NCBI GenBank assembly: GCA_900546255.1
Contig: URCB01000004.1
Coordinates: 1-64,000 of the forward strand
Length of the DNA: 64,000 nucleotides
Direction: 5' to 3'
DNA from: an uncultured Eubacteriales bacterium
Lineage (GTDB): Bacteria; Bacillota; Clostridia; Oscillospirales; Oscillospiraceae
This document shows positions 18,616 to 26,021 of this stretch, one piece after another. A program made the position numbers and the translations under genes. Numbering within the stretch: the stretch's first letter is position 1; the number at the start of each line of letters is the position of its first letter. The notes beneath the pieces were generated by a model. The model had not been told where the DNA came from. It searched no databases and worked only from the letters and a program-made list of their open reading frames with translations.

Positions 18616-18833
18616 GCCTGCTTGCTCTCGATGAAGGCCACCAGGTCACCCACGGTCTCCACCTTCTGGTCCAGCTCCACCTCGATGCCCAGCTTGTCCT
18701 CCAGGTTCATCAGCAGCTCCACGGTGTCCAGGGAGTCGATGCCCAGGTCCTGGAACTTGCTGTCCATGGTGATCTCGGAGACGTCCTTCTCCACCCGCTC
18801 GGCTACCAGTTCTGCAATTGCTTCAAATACCAT
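18612..18833 (-). CDS. acpP: Acyl carrier protein
   Basis: 73 aa, acidic four-helix carrier; phosphopantetheine site S34 in GIDSLDTVE. First gene of the fab/acc operon, starting about 60 nt after the promoter; its stop overlaps the fabK start. Confidence 0.96.
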   Translation of the reverse strand: MVFEAIAELVAERVEKDVSEITMDSKFQDLGIDSLDTVELLMNLEDKLGIEVELDQKVETVGDLVAFIESKQA

Positions 18834-18877
18834 GATACGTTTCCTCCATATATTGATGGTGTTTCATTCTCTTTTAG

Positions 18878-18930
18878 GTAATCAGTGATTACTTTTGATA
18901 TTATATACCCCCCGGCTTTCCCTTTGTCAA
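18878..18930 (-). promoter_or_regulatory. fab operon promoter with operator palindrome
   Basis: Minus strand TTGACA (18930-18925), 17-nt spacer, TATATA (18907-18902); TATAAT with a 19-nt spacer overlaps it. Immediately downstream, covering the expected start, is a perfect 15-bp palindrome GTAATCA-G-TGATTAC (18878-18892), a likely repressor site. It is not a FapR-type sequence as I know it. Confidence 0.75.
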
Positions 18931-19008
18931 GATAAACCCAAGGAATATTCACATTTTGTTCAATTTTTCCAGGTTTTTTGCCGGTCACCCCGGGGATTCC
19001 TTCATTTT

Positions 19009-19068
19009 TTCTTAAGACCTATTAAGAAAGCCACAATTGTTTTTAAGAAAAGCGCAAGGACTTCTTAA
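19009..19068. promoter_or_regulatory. Four TTAAGAA boxes upstream of the van-like cluster
   Basis: TTCTTAA at 19009, TTAAGAA at 19022, TTAAGAA at 19043 and TTCTTAA at 19062; centres are 13, 21 and 19 bp apart, roughly on one helix face for the last three. The last box lies where the -35 should be. This suggests an activator site. The rest of the 18931-19180 gap shows no gene. Confidence 0.5.
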
Positions 19069-19087
19069 ATCCCCCATCATTTTTCTT

Positions 19088-19096
19088 TGCTATAAT
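19088..19096 (+). promoter_or_regulatory. Extended -10 promoter of the van-like cluster
   Basis: TGCTATAAT: perfect -10 (19091-19096) with the extended TGC. No -35 hexamer is present 17 nt upstream, fitting activator dependence through the TTAAGAA boxes. Confidence 0.6.
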
Positions 19097-19179
19097 TACA
19101 GGCAGATCATCAGAGATTTCCCTGCTTTTTCGGGGAAATCCGAACCTTTTTCGTTCTTTGCGCAACACAGGAGGCAGTT

Positions 19180-20235
19180 ATGAAAAAGAAGCCCACCCTT
19201 GCCGTCCTCTTTGGCGGCAACTCCCCGGAGTATTCCGTGTCCCTCCAGTCGGCCTACGCAGTGCTGACCAACCTAGACGGGGAGAAGTACCACATCCTCC
19301 CCCTGGGCATCACCCAGACCGGCCGCTGGTACCTCTATTCCGGGGCCTACGAACACATCGCCACCGACACTTGGGCCGAGGCGTTGGACCACCTCACCCC
19401 TGTGGCGGTCTCCCCGGACCCGGCGGTTCACGGGCTGCTGGCCCTCTTCCCCCACGAGAACCGGGTGATTCCCCTGGACTGCGCCCTGCCCATTCTCCAC
19501 GGGGCCAACGGGGAGGACGGCACCGTCCAGGGCCTCTTCCAGCTGGCGGGGATCCCCGTGGCCGGCTGCGGCACCCTGGCCTCCGCCCTGTGCATGGACA
19601 AGGACCGGGCCCACAAGCTGGCCAAGCTGGCCGGGGTGGCCGTCCCCCGCTCCCTGGTGCTCCAGGCCTGGGAGGACCCCCAGCGGGCCGCGGACTTCGC
19701 CCAGCAGACGGGGTATCCCCTGTTCGTCAAGCCGGTGAACGCCGGCTCCTCCTACGGCATCTCCCAGATTCACCGGCCGGAGGAGCTCCGCCCCGCCCTG
19801 GACCTGGCCCTGGAGTACGACGCCCAGGTGATCCTGGAGGAGGCCATCCCCGGCTTCGAGGTGGGCTGCGCCGTCATGGGCACCCAGGAATTGGTGGTGG
19901 GGGAGATCGACGAGATCGAGCTCTCCCAGGGCTTCTTCAACTTCACGGAGAAGTACACCCTGAAGACCTCCGCCATCCACGTCCCCGCCCGGGTGTCTCC
20001 CGACACCGCCCGGCGGGTGAAGGAGACCGCCAAGGTAATCTACCGGGCCCTGGGCTGCACCGGCTTTGCCCGGGTGGACTGCTTCCTCACCCCCGAGGGG
20101 CAGATCGTGTTCAACGAGGTCAACACCATCCCCGGCTTTACGGAGCACAGCCGCTTCCCCGGCATGATGAAGGCCGCCGGCTTCTCCTTCCCGGAGATTT
20201 TGGACACCATTCTCGGGCAGGTGATGGCGCCGTGA
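19180..20235 (+). CDS. vanG: VanG/VanC-type D-Ala-D-Ser ligase (D-Ala-D-X ligase)
   Basis: ATP-grasp ligase, 351 aa, predicted to join D-Ala to D-Ser for peptidoglycan precursors that bind vancomycin poorly. It resembles Van ligases more than Ddl: HGLLALF insert, GEDGTVQGLFQLAGIP, CMDKDRAHKLA, EVGCAVMG, omega-loop GFFNFTEKYTLKTS as in VanG, and HSRFP (Arg325) where common Ddl enzymes have a hydrophobic residue. The VanA-type His of D-Lac ligases is absent from the omega loop. Neighbours vanXY and vanT support the D-Ser type. A role as housekeeping Ddl is not excluded. SD AGGAGG precedes ATG 19180. Confidence 0.82.
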   Translation: MKKKPTLAVLFGGNSPEYSVSLQSAYAVLTNLDGEKYHILPLGITQTGRWYLYSGAYEHIATDTWAEALDHLTPVAVSPDPAVHGLLALFPHENRVIPLDCALPILHGANGEDGTVQGLFQLAGIPVAGCGTLASALCMDKDRAHKLAKLAGVAVPRSLVLQAWEDPQRAADFAQQTGYPLFVKPVNAGSSYGISQIHRPEELRPALDLALEYDAQVILEEAIPGFEVGCAVMGTQELVVGEIDEIELSQGFFNFTEKYTLKTSAIHVPARVSPDTARRVKETAKVIYRALGCTGFARVDCFLTPEGQIVFNEVNTIPGFTEHSRFPGMMKAAGFSFPEILDTILGQVMAP

Positions 20236-20978
20236 TCACTCGCATTCTGCCCCCGGAAGCGGTGCACCAGGGGGATCTCATTCTGGTCAACGCCCACCAC
20301 CCCTGCCATCCCCTCCCCCAGCCGGACCTGGTCACGGTGGCGGGCACCGGCGTCCAGTTGGAGCGCCGGGCCGCCCAGGCCTTAGACAGCCTCATGGCCG
20401 CCATCGACGGGTGGAAGGGGATCGTACCGGTCAGCGGCTGGCGGGCCCTGGCCGAGCAGCAGGCCATCTGGGACGGCTCCCTGGCGGAGAATGGCCTGCC
20501 CTTCACCCAGACCTATGTGGCCTGCCCCGGGTGCAGCGAGCACCAGACGGGACTGGCCATCGACCTGGGCCTGAACCAGGGGGAGATTGACTTCATCCGC
20601 CCCGCCTTCCCCTATGAGGGCCTCTGCCAGACCTTCCGGCAGACCATGGCCCAGTATGGATGGGTGCAGCGCTACCCGGCGGGGAAGGAGGCCATCACCG
20701 GCATCGGCCACGAGCCCTGGCACTTCCGCTACGTGGGCCAGCCCCACGCCGCCCTCATGGCGGAGCGGGACCTGACCCTGGAAGAGTATATCGCCTGGAT
20801 CCGGGCATTTCCCTACGAATCCCGTCGATACCGCCACGGGAATGTGACCCTCTCCTTCCTGCCCGCCGCCCCCCAGGGGCCCACGGTGGTGGACCTGCCG
20901 GAGGAGGGCCGCTGCACCCTCTCCGGCAACAACGTGGACGGGTTCCTCCTCACAGAATGGGGGGCGGACCATGCCTAA
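20232..20978 (+). CDS. vanXY: VanXY-type D,D-dipeptidase/D,D-carboxypeptidase
   Basis: Peptidase M15 zinc enzyme that removes D-Ala-D-Ala ends, sparing D-Ala-D-Ser. 248 aa, close to VanXY-G. SGWRALAEQQAIW, CPGCSEHQTGLAIDLG (zinc His and Asp) and GHEPWHFRYVG (catalytic Glu, zinc His) are all intact. No signal peptide or membrane anchor, as for VanXY (VanY is anchored). GTG start overlaps the ligase stop (GTGA); the end overlaps vanT by 8 nt. Confidence 0.85.
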   Translation: MITRILPPEAVHQGDLILVNAHHPCHPLPQPDLVTVAGTGVQLERRAAQALDSLMAAIDGWKGIVPVSGWRALAEQQAIWDGSLAENGLPFTQTYVACPGCSEHQTGLAIDLGLNQGEIDFIRPAFPYEGLCQTFRQTMAQYGWVQRYPAGKEAITGIGHEPWHFRYVGQPHAALMAERDLTLEEYIAWIRAFPYESRRYRHGNVTLSFLPAAPQGPTVVDLPEEGRCTLSGNNVDGFLLTEWGADHA

Positions 20979-23094
20979 GTCCCGCGCCTACGGCGGGTTG
21001 GACGCCTTTCGGATCCTGGCCGCCCTGCTGGTGGTGGCCATCCACATCTCCCCCCTGACCACCTACTCTGCCGCGGGGGACTTCTTCCTCACCCGGTGCC
21101 TGGCCCGGGTGGCGGTGCCCTTCTTCTTCATGGTCACCGGCCACTTCGTCCTGGGGCAGGTGCTGGAGGGCAAGGGCAGTTTTGCCCCCCTGGGGCGGCA
21201 GGTGCGGAAGATCCTGCTGCTGTACCTGGTGGCGGTGGTCCTCTACCTCCCCATCGGCTGGTATGCCGGCCACTACCAGGACCTAAGCCTTCTGGACGGG
21301 GTGCGGCTGCTGGTCTTTGACGGCACCTTCTACCATCTGTGGTACTTCCCCGCCTGCGCCATGGGGCTGCTGGTGGTGTATGGCCTGTCCCGGGTGTTCC
21401 GGGGGCGGGGGCTGTGGGTGGCGGTGGGCGTGCTCTACGCCATCGCCCTGTTGGGGGACAGCTACTACGGCCTCACCGCCCAGATCGCCCCCCTGGCCAG
21501 CCTGTATGAGGCGGGATTCCACCTCTTCTCCTACACCCGCAACGGCCTGTTTATGGCCCCCCTCTTCCTGCTCCTGGGGGCCCAGATGGGCAAGCGGGGC
21601 CCGGCCCCCCTGCCCTGGGCGGCCGGCCTGGGGCTGGCCCTCTCCCTGGCCCTGATGACCGGGGAGGGCTTCCTCCTGCGCCACCTGGGCCTGCAGCGGC
21701 ACGACAGCATGTACCTGCTGCTGCCCCTGGTGATGTGCTTCCTGTACCGGCTGCTGCTGGCCTGGCCTGCCAAGGCCCCGGCGGCCTGCCGGACCCTGTC
21801 CACCTGGGTGTATATCCTCCACCCCGCCATGCTGGTGGTCCTCCGGGGCGGGGCCAAGGTGGTGGGGCTCACCGAGATTCTGGTGGGCAACAGCCTGGTC
21901 CAGTACCTGATGGTGTGCCTGCTGTCCTTCCTGGCGGCGGGGGTGGTCACCTGGGTGCTGGGGCGGCTGCGCCCCCAGGTGCCCCAGCTTGGCCGGGCCT
22001 GGGTCCAGCTGGACCGGGCGGCCCTGGTCCACAACGTGGCGGCCCTCCGGGCCCTGCTGCCCCCGGGCTGCCAGCTGATGCCCGCCGTGAAGGCCGACGC
22101 CTACGGCCACGGGGCCCTGCCGGTGGCCCGCATCCTCCAGGGGGAGGGGGTGTCCGCCTTCTGCGTGGCCTGCCTGTCTGAGGGCATCCAGCTGCGGAAG
22201 GGGGGCATCCGGGGGGAGATCCTCATTCTGGGATACACCCACCCGGACCAGTTCCCCCTGCTGCGGCGGTACCGCCTGTCCCAGACGGTGGTGGATGCGG
22301 CCTACGCCCGCCAGCTGGCGGCCTATGGCCGCCCCCTGTCCGTCCACCTGGCGGTGGACACGGGAATGCACCGCCTGGGGGAGGCCAGCGGCCACTTGGA
22401 GGAGATCCGGCAGATCTTTGCCCTGCCCTCCCTCCGCATCCAGGGGATCTACACCCACCTGTGTACCGCCGACGGCACCACCTCCCGGGATCAGGCCTAT
22501 GTCCACCGCCAGGCCCAGGCCTTCCGGGAGCTGCTGGAGCGCCTTCAGAACCAGGGGATCGCCCTGCCCAAGGTCCACCTCCTGGCCAGCCACGGCCTGC
22601 TCAACTACCCCGACCTGGGCGGGGACTATGCCCGGGTGGGCATCGCCCTCTACGGCCTGCTGAGCGCCCGGGAGGACCGGAACCTGGCCGCCCCGGACCT
22701 GCGGCCGGTGCTCTCCCTCCGAGCCCGGGTGGCGTCGGTGAAAACCCTCTCCCCGGGGTGTGCCGCCGGGTATGGCCTGGCCTTCGTGGCCCAGCGGCCC
22801 ACCAAGGTGGCGGTGCTGGCCATCGGCTACGCCGACGGGCTGCCCCGGACCCTGACCGGGGGGCAGGTCCTCCTCCACGGGTGCCGGGCCCCCATTGTGG
22901 GGCGGATCTGCATGGACCAGACCCTGGTGGACGTGACGGAAATCCCCGCCGTGGACCCGGGGGACGTAGCCGTGCTCCTGGGCACCAGCGGCCAGGAGAC
23001 CATCACCGCCTACGACCTGGCCCAGCAGGCCGGGACCATCACCAACGAGATCCTCAGCCGCCTGGGCCCCCGGCTGGAGCGGATCGTCCGATAA
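20971..23094 (+). CDS. vanT: VanT-type membrane serine/alanine racemase
   Basis: 707-aa fusion: an N-terminal acyltransferase-3-like membrane domain with about ten hydrophobic segments (residues ~10-335) and a C-terminal PLP alanine-racemase domain (~345-707). PLP lysine is K374 in VKADAYGHG; VGRICMDQTLVDVT is intact. Near the C-terminus TITNEI has Asn692 where alanine racemases have Tyr; VanT-G has Asn here, which is linked to serine racemisation. This fusion is the hallmark of D-Ser van clusters. No vanRS, vanU or vanW lies next to it. Confidence 0.88.
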   Translation: MPKSRAYGGLDAFRILAALLVVAIHISPLTTYSAAGDFFLTRCLARVAVPFFFMVTGHFVLGQVLEGKGSFAPLGRQVRKILLLYLVAVVLYLPIGWYAGHYQDLSLLDGVRLLVFDGTFYHLWYFPACAMGLLVVYGLSRVFRGRGLWVAVGVLYAIALLGDSYYGLTAQIAPLASLYEAGFHLFSYTRNGLFMAPLFLLLGAQMGKRGPAPLPWAAGLGLALSLALMTGEGFLLRHLGLQRHDSMYLLLPLVMCFLYRLLLAWPAKAPAACRTLSTWVYILHPAMLVVLRGGAKVVGLTEILVGNSLVQYLMVCLLSFLAAGVVTWVLGRLRPQVPQLGRAWVQLDRAALVHNVAALRALLPPGCQLMPAVKADAYGHGALPVARILQGEGVSAFCVACLSEGIQLRKGGIRGEILILGYTHPDQFPLLRRYRLSQTVVDAAYARQLAAYGRPLSVHLAVDTGMHRLGEASGHLEEIRQIFALPSLRIQGIYTHLCTADGTTSRDQAYVHRQAQAFRELLERLQNQGIALPKVHLLASHGLLNYPDLGGDYARVGIALYGLLSAREDRNLAAPDLRPVLSLRARVASVKTLSPGCAAGYGLAFVAQRPTKVAVLAIGYADGLPRTLTGGQVLLHGCRAPIVGRICMDQTLVDVTEIPAVDPGDVAVLLGTSGQETITAYDLAQQAGTITNEILSRLGPRLERIVR

Positions 23095-23097
23095 CCC

Positions 23098-23149
23098 AAA
23101 AGCCCCTGCTGCCAGCCGGCGGCGGAACGTCTTGCCAACGGGCTTTTTT
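23098..23149 (+). terminator. Terminator of the van-like operon
   Basis: AAAAGCCC (23098-23105) pairs with GGGCTTTTTT (23140-23149) around a GC-rich inner stem; a T-run follows. Confidence 0.65.
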
Positions 23150-23164
23150 CCTACCCTCCACGCA

Positions 23165-23210
23165 AAACCCGCCCCTGACACGGAAGTGGTTCCGTATCAG
23201 GGGCGGGTTT
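23165..23210. terminator. Bidirectional hairpin terminator
   Basis: A 21-bp stem with one mismatch (AAACCCGCCCCTGA... / ...TCAGGGGCGGGTTT) around a 4-nt loop, between convergent vanT and the phosphodiesterase gene. Confidence 0.75.
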
Positions 23211-23214
23211 GTCG

Positions 23215-23760
23215 TCACAGGACCAGGGCGTGGTAGGTGTCCCCTTCCAGGGTCTTCCACAGGATCTGGTTGTCCTGGATGGTCATGTAGCTGTGGGGGC
23301 TGCCCTCCTTGGGGATGGCCAGGGAGCCCGGGTTGAGGCAGAGGTTCCCCGCCCCAAAGGGGGCCCAGGCGGGCACATGGGTGTGGCCGTGGAGGAGGAG
23401 ATCCCCCGGCCGGAGGGGCGGCAGGTTCTCCCGGTTCCACACATGGCCGTGGGTACAGTAGACCAGCCGCTCCCCCAGGGCCAAAACGGCGTAATCGGCC
23501 AGGATGGGGAAGGTCAGCACCATCTGGTCCACCTCGCTGTCGCAGTTGCCCCGGACGCAGAGGAGCCGGTCCCCCAGGCCGTTGAGCAGGGGGATCACTT
23601 CCTTGGGGGCGTATTCCCGGGGCAGGTCGTTCCGGGGGCCGTGGTAGAGCAGGTCCCCCAAGAGCACCAGCCGGTCTGCCCCCTCCCGGGCGAAGGCCTC
23701 CGCCAGGGCCCGGGCATAGTAAGCCGAACCGTGCAGGTCCGACGCGATCATCCATTGCAT
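23215..23760 (-). CDS. yfcE: YfcE-type metallophosphodiesterase
   Basis: 181-aa calcineurin-like phosphodiesterase of the YfcE/MJ0936 group. Metal motifs in order: SDLHGS, LLGDLLYHG, RGNCDS, CTHGH, LLHGHTH. Substrate in the cell is uncertain (family members act on artificial phosphodiesters). ATG 23760 follows AAAGGAG; the longer frame is unsupported. Monocistronic. Confidence 0.9.
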   Translation of the reverse strand: MQWMIASDLHGSAYYARALAEAFAREGADRLVLLGDLLYHGPRNDLPREYAPKEVIPLLNGLGDRLLCVRGNCDSEVDQMVLTFPILADYAVLALGERLVYCTHGHVWNRENLPPLRPGDLLLHGHTHVPAWAPFGAGNLCLNPGSLAIPKEGSPHSYMTIQDNQILWKTLEGDTYHALVL

Positions 23761-23850
23761 GGCTATCTCTCCTTTCCGTGGTATGGGAGGGTCCCATGAT
23801 ACCACAGCAGGCAAGCCCTGTCAAAAGGAACCGGCCCCAGCAAGGGAAAA

Positions 23851-23874
23851 GGAGAGCACCGGTGGGTGCTCTCC
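23851..23874. terminator. Hairpin terminator next to SLH relic
   Basis: Stem GGAGAGCACC / GGTGCTCTCC with T4 on either strand. It lies 20 nt after the stop codon of the SLH gene remnant and probably once ended that gene. Confidence 0.6.
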
Positions 23875-23896
23875 TTTTCGGCCGCAAGGCAGAATC

Positions 23897-23942
23897 TTAC
23901 TGGGCCACGGTCTGGCAGAAGCGCATGAGAATGGTGGCAGTG
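23897..23942 (-). pseudogene. Remnant of an SLH-domain protein C-terminus
   Basis: Minus strand translation gives TATILMRFCQTVAQ then a stop. This matches the C-termini of the two intact SLH proteins in the window (VATILMRFLEHVAV and VATILQRMSDLFAQA). Upstream of ATILMRF the similarity ends and no start is present, so only the last 15 codons of a lost surface-protein gene survive. Confidence 0.6.
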
Positions 23943-23970
23943 CTACCAAGGAGTATTCTCCCCCATTTGA

Positions 23971-24001
23971 CGAAAGCGGCCCTCCCTTTCGGGAGGGCCG
24001 C
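23971..24001 (-). terminator. Terminator after phnX
   Basis: Perfect 11-bp stem GCGGCCCTCCC / GGGAGGGCCGC, followed on the minus strand by TTTCG; a short T-run makes it moderate. Confidence 0.6.
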
Positions 24002-24015
24002 TGGACCGGCAGGAG

Positions 24016-24798
24016 TCACTCCTTCTCCTGTTCCTCCAGCCACTGGGGCAGCTGGGACAGGTTTAACAAAACGCCGTCGGCCCCGGCGGCCAGGAAGGCC
24101 TCCTTGGCCCGGGCCAGGACACGCTCCCTGTCCTGGGGCGGGAGGGCCTCGTACTCCTCCTGGGTGAGGCCCAGGACGCTGCTGCCCTCCAGCACCCCCA
24201 GGGAGAGGATGCCGGCATTTTTTCCCTCTTGAATGTCCGCGACCGTGTCCCCCACCTTCACCACATCGGCTACGGAGGGGATTTGGAACTGGGCCATGTT
24301 GGCATAGATCATGTAGGGGTACGGCCGGCCCAGGCCCTGGACGCTGTCCGGGCTGAACCAGGCGTCGGGGGCATAGCCCTGCCGGGCGGCGCCCTGGGTC
24401 ACCACGGCCATCATCTGATCGGTGTAGCCGGTGGTGGAGCCAATGCGGATCCCCTGGGCCCGGAGGGCCTCCACGGTCTCCACCACCCCGGGCTTGGGGG
24501 CGGCGTAGTCCGCCAGGCTCTCCATGAGGGAGTCCTCAAAGACGCCATAGATCTTCTCCACGGCGGCCTCGTCGGGGGCGGCGCTCTGCTGCTCCTCCCA
24601 CTGGCGCCGGATGGCGGGCATGGCCAGCATGGTGCGGATGTGGTCCCGCTTGAGCATGCCCATGGGGGCGCGGATCTCCTCCACGGTGGGGTTCACCCCG
24701 AACTTCTGGAAGGCCAGGGCAAAGGCGTTGACCGGGGCGAAACAGCCGTAGTCCACGGTGGTGCCTGCCCAGTCGAAGATGATCAGTTGGGGTTTCAT
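24016..24798 (-). CDS. phnX: Phosphonoacetaldehyde hydrolase (phosphonatase)
   Basis: Cleaves the C-P bond of phosphonoacetaldehyde to acetaldehyde and phosphate. 260-aa HAD enzyme: nucleophile D9 in IFDWAGTTVD, Schiff-base Lys50 in MGMLKRDH, STTGYT loop, and KVGDTVADI near the end. It directly follows phnW with a 4-nt overlap, so the two enzymes of 2-aminoethylphosphonate breakdown are coupled. Confidence 0.95.
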   Translation of the reverse strand: MKPQLIIFDWAGTTVDYGCFAPVNAFALAFQKFGVNPTVEEIRAPMGMLKRDHIRTMLAMPAIRRQWEEQQSAAPDEAAVEKIYGVFEDSLMESLADYAAPKPGVVETVEALRAQGIRIGSTTGYTDQMMAVVTQGAARQGYAPDAWFSPDSVQGLGRPYPYMIYANMAQFQIPSVADVVKVGDTVADIQEGKNAGILSLGVLEGSSVLGLTQEEYEALPPQDRERVLARAKEAFLAAGADGVLLNLSQLPQWLEEQEKE

Positions 24799-25901
24799 TG
24801 TGCTGCCTCCGTTTCCTTCAGAAAGTCTGCCAGAATGGCGCTGAGCTTCAAAATATCCTCGGGATAGATCTCCCCGATGTTGCCCACCCGGAAGGTGTCG
24901 GCCTCCATCACCTTGCCGGGGTAGAGGACATAGCCCCGGTCCTTGATGTAGTGGTACATCTGGTCAAAGGTGAACGTGGCCCCCTCGGGATAGCAGAAGG
25001 AGGTGATGATGGGTCCCTGGACCGCCGGGTCCAGGTAGGGGCGGAAGCCCAGGGCCTGGAAGTTCTCCGCCAGCAGGCGCTGGTTTTCGTCGTACCGGGC
25101 GTGGCGGGCGGGGATGCCCCCTTCGGCCTCCAGCTCCTTCAGGGCCTGGTCAAAGGCCAGCACCACGTGGGTGGGGGAGGTGAAGCGCCACTTGCCGCCG
25201 CCGTCCTCCATCCCCTTCCACTGGTCATAGAGGTCCAGGGACAGGGAGCGGGCCTGGCCGGCGCAGGCGGCCAGCTTCTCCCGGTTGGCCAGGATGAAGG
25301 AGAAGCCGGGAACCCCCTGGATGCACTTGTTGGCGCTGGAGACCAGGAAGTCGATCCCCCAGTCGGCCAGGGGGATGTCGATGCCGCCGAAGGTGGACAT
25401 GGCGTCCACGAGGAAGGTCTTGCCGGCGGCCTTGGCCACCTGGCCCACCGCGGCCACGTCGTTGAGGATGCCGCTGGTGGTCTCCCCGTGGACCATGGCC
25501 ACGTGGGTGATGGCGGGGTCCTCCGCCAGATACTTGGCCACCACGCCGGCCTCGGGGCGCTGGTCGTTGGGCTGCTCATAGAGGGTGTAGGCCACCCCGG
25601 CGTGGCGGCAGATGTCGGTCATCCGCAGGCCATAGGCCCCGTTGGCGGCGATGAGGACCTTGTCCTTGGGCCCCACCACGGTGGTGAGGACGGACTCCAC
25701 CCCAAAGGTGCCGCTGCCCTGCATCAGCACGGCGGTGTATGCCGGCTCGGCCACATGGCCCAGGGCCAGCAGCTGGGCGCGGATGCGCTGGGTGATCTGC
25801 TTGTAATCGTCGTCCCAGGTGCAGTGGTCCACCTGCATCACGGCCTTCACCGTGTCGGTGGTGGTGAGGGGACCGGGGGTCAAAAGCTTATACTGGTTCA
25901 T
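24795..25901 (-). CDS. phnW: 2-aminoethylphosphonate--pyruvate transaminase
   Basis: Converts 2-aminoethylphosphonate and pyruvate to phosphonoacetaldehyde and alanine. 368-aa class V aminotransferase; LLTPGPLTTT start, VDAMSTFGGI, and PLP lysine K192 in SSANKCIQGVPG. ATG 25901 (MNQYKLLTPG) follows GGAAG. It lies 120 nt after phnS, separated by a stem-loop. Confidence 0.95.
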   Translation of the reverse strand: MNQYKLLTPGPLTTTDTVKAVMQVDHCTWDDDYKQITQRIRAQLLALGHVAEPAYTAVLMQGSGTFGVESVLTTVVGPKDKVLIAANGAYGLRMTDICRHAGVAYTLYEQPNDQRPEAGVVAKYLAEDPAITHVAMVHGETTSGILNDVAAVGQVAKAAGKTFLVDAMSTFGGIDIPLADWGIDFLVSSANKCIQGVPGFSFILANREKLAACAGQARSLSLDLYDQWKGMEDGGGKWRFTSPTHVVLAFDQALKELEAEGGIPARHARYDENQRLLAENFQALGFRPYLDPAVQGPIITSFCYPEGATFTFDQMYHYIKDRGYVLYPGKVMEADTFRVGNIGEIYPEDILKLSAILADFLKETEAAQ

Positions 25902-25959
25902 GATACTACTTCCTTTTCTAATTTCTTCCATTTTCCCGGGGTGTTTCCCGGTTTTTGTC

Positions 25960-25995
25960 CATAAGAAAAGGGCGCGGTCACGCCCTTCTCTTATG
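25960..25995 (-). other. Intercistronic stem-loop between phnS and phnW
   Basis: 15-bp imperfect stem CATAAGAGAAGGGCG / CGCCCTTTTCTTATG (minus strand) without a U-tract. It is more likely an mRNA-stability or partial attenuation element that raises transporter over enzyme expression than a terminator. That role is inference. Confidence 0.5.
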
Positions 25996-26021
25996 GAGTA
26001 TGATGGGGATCACGGGATTGC

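Noticed and set aside
18803..18988. 61-codon minus-strand ORF upstream of acpP
   Set aside because: It runs through the fab promoter and operator in another frame; no ribosome site.
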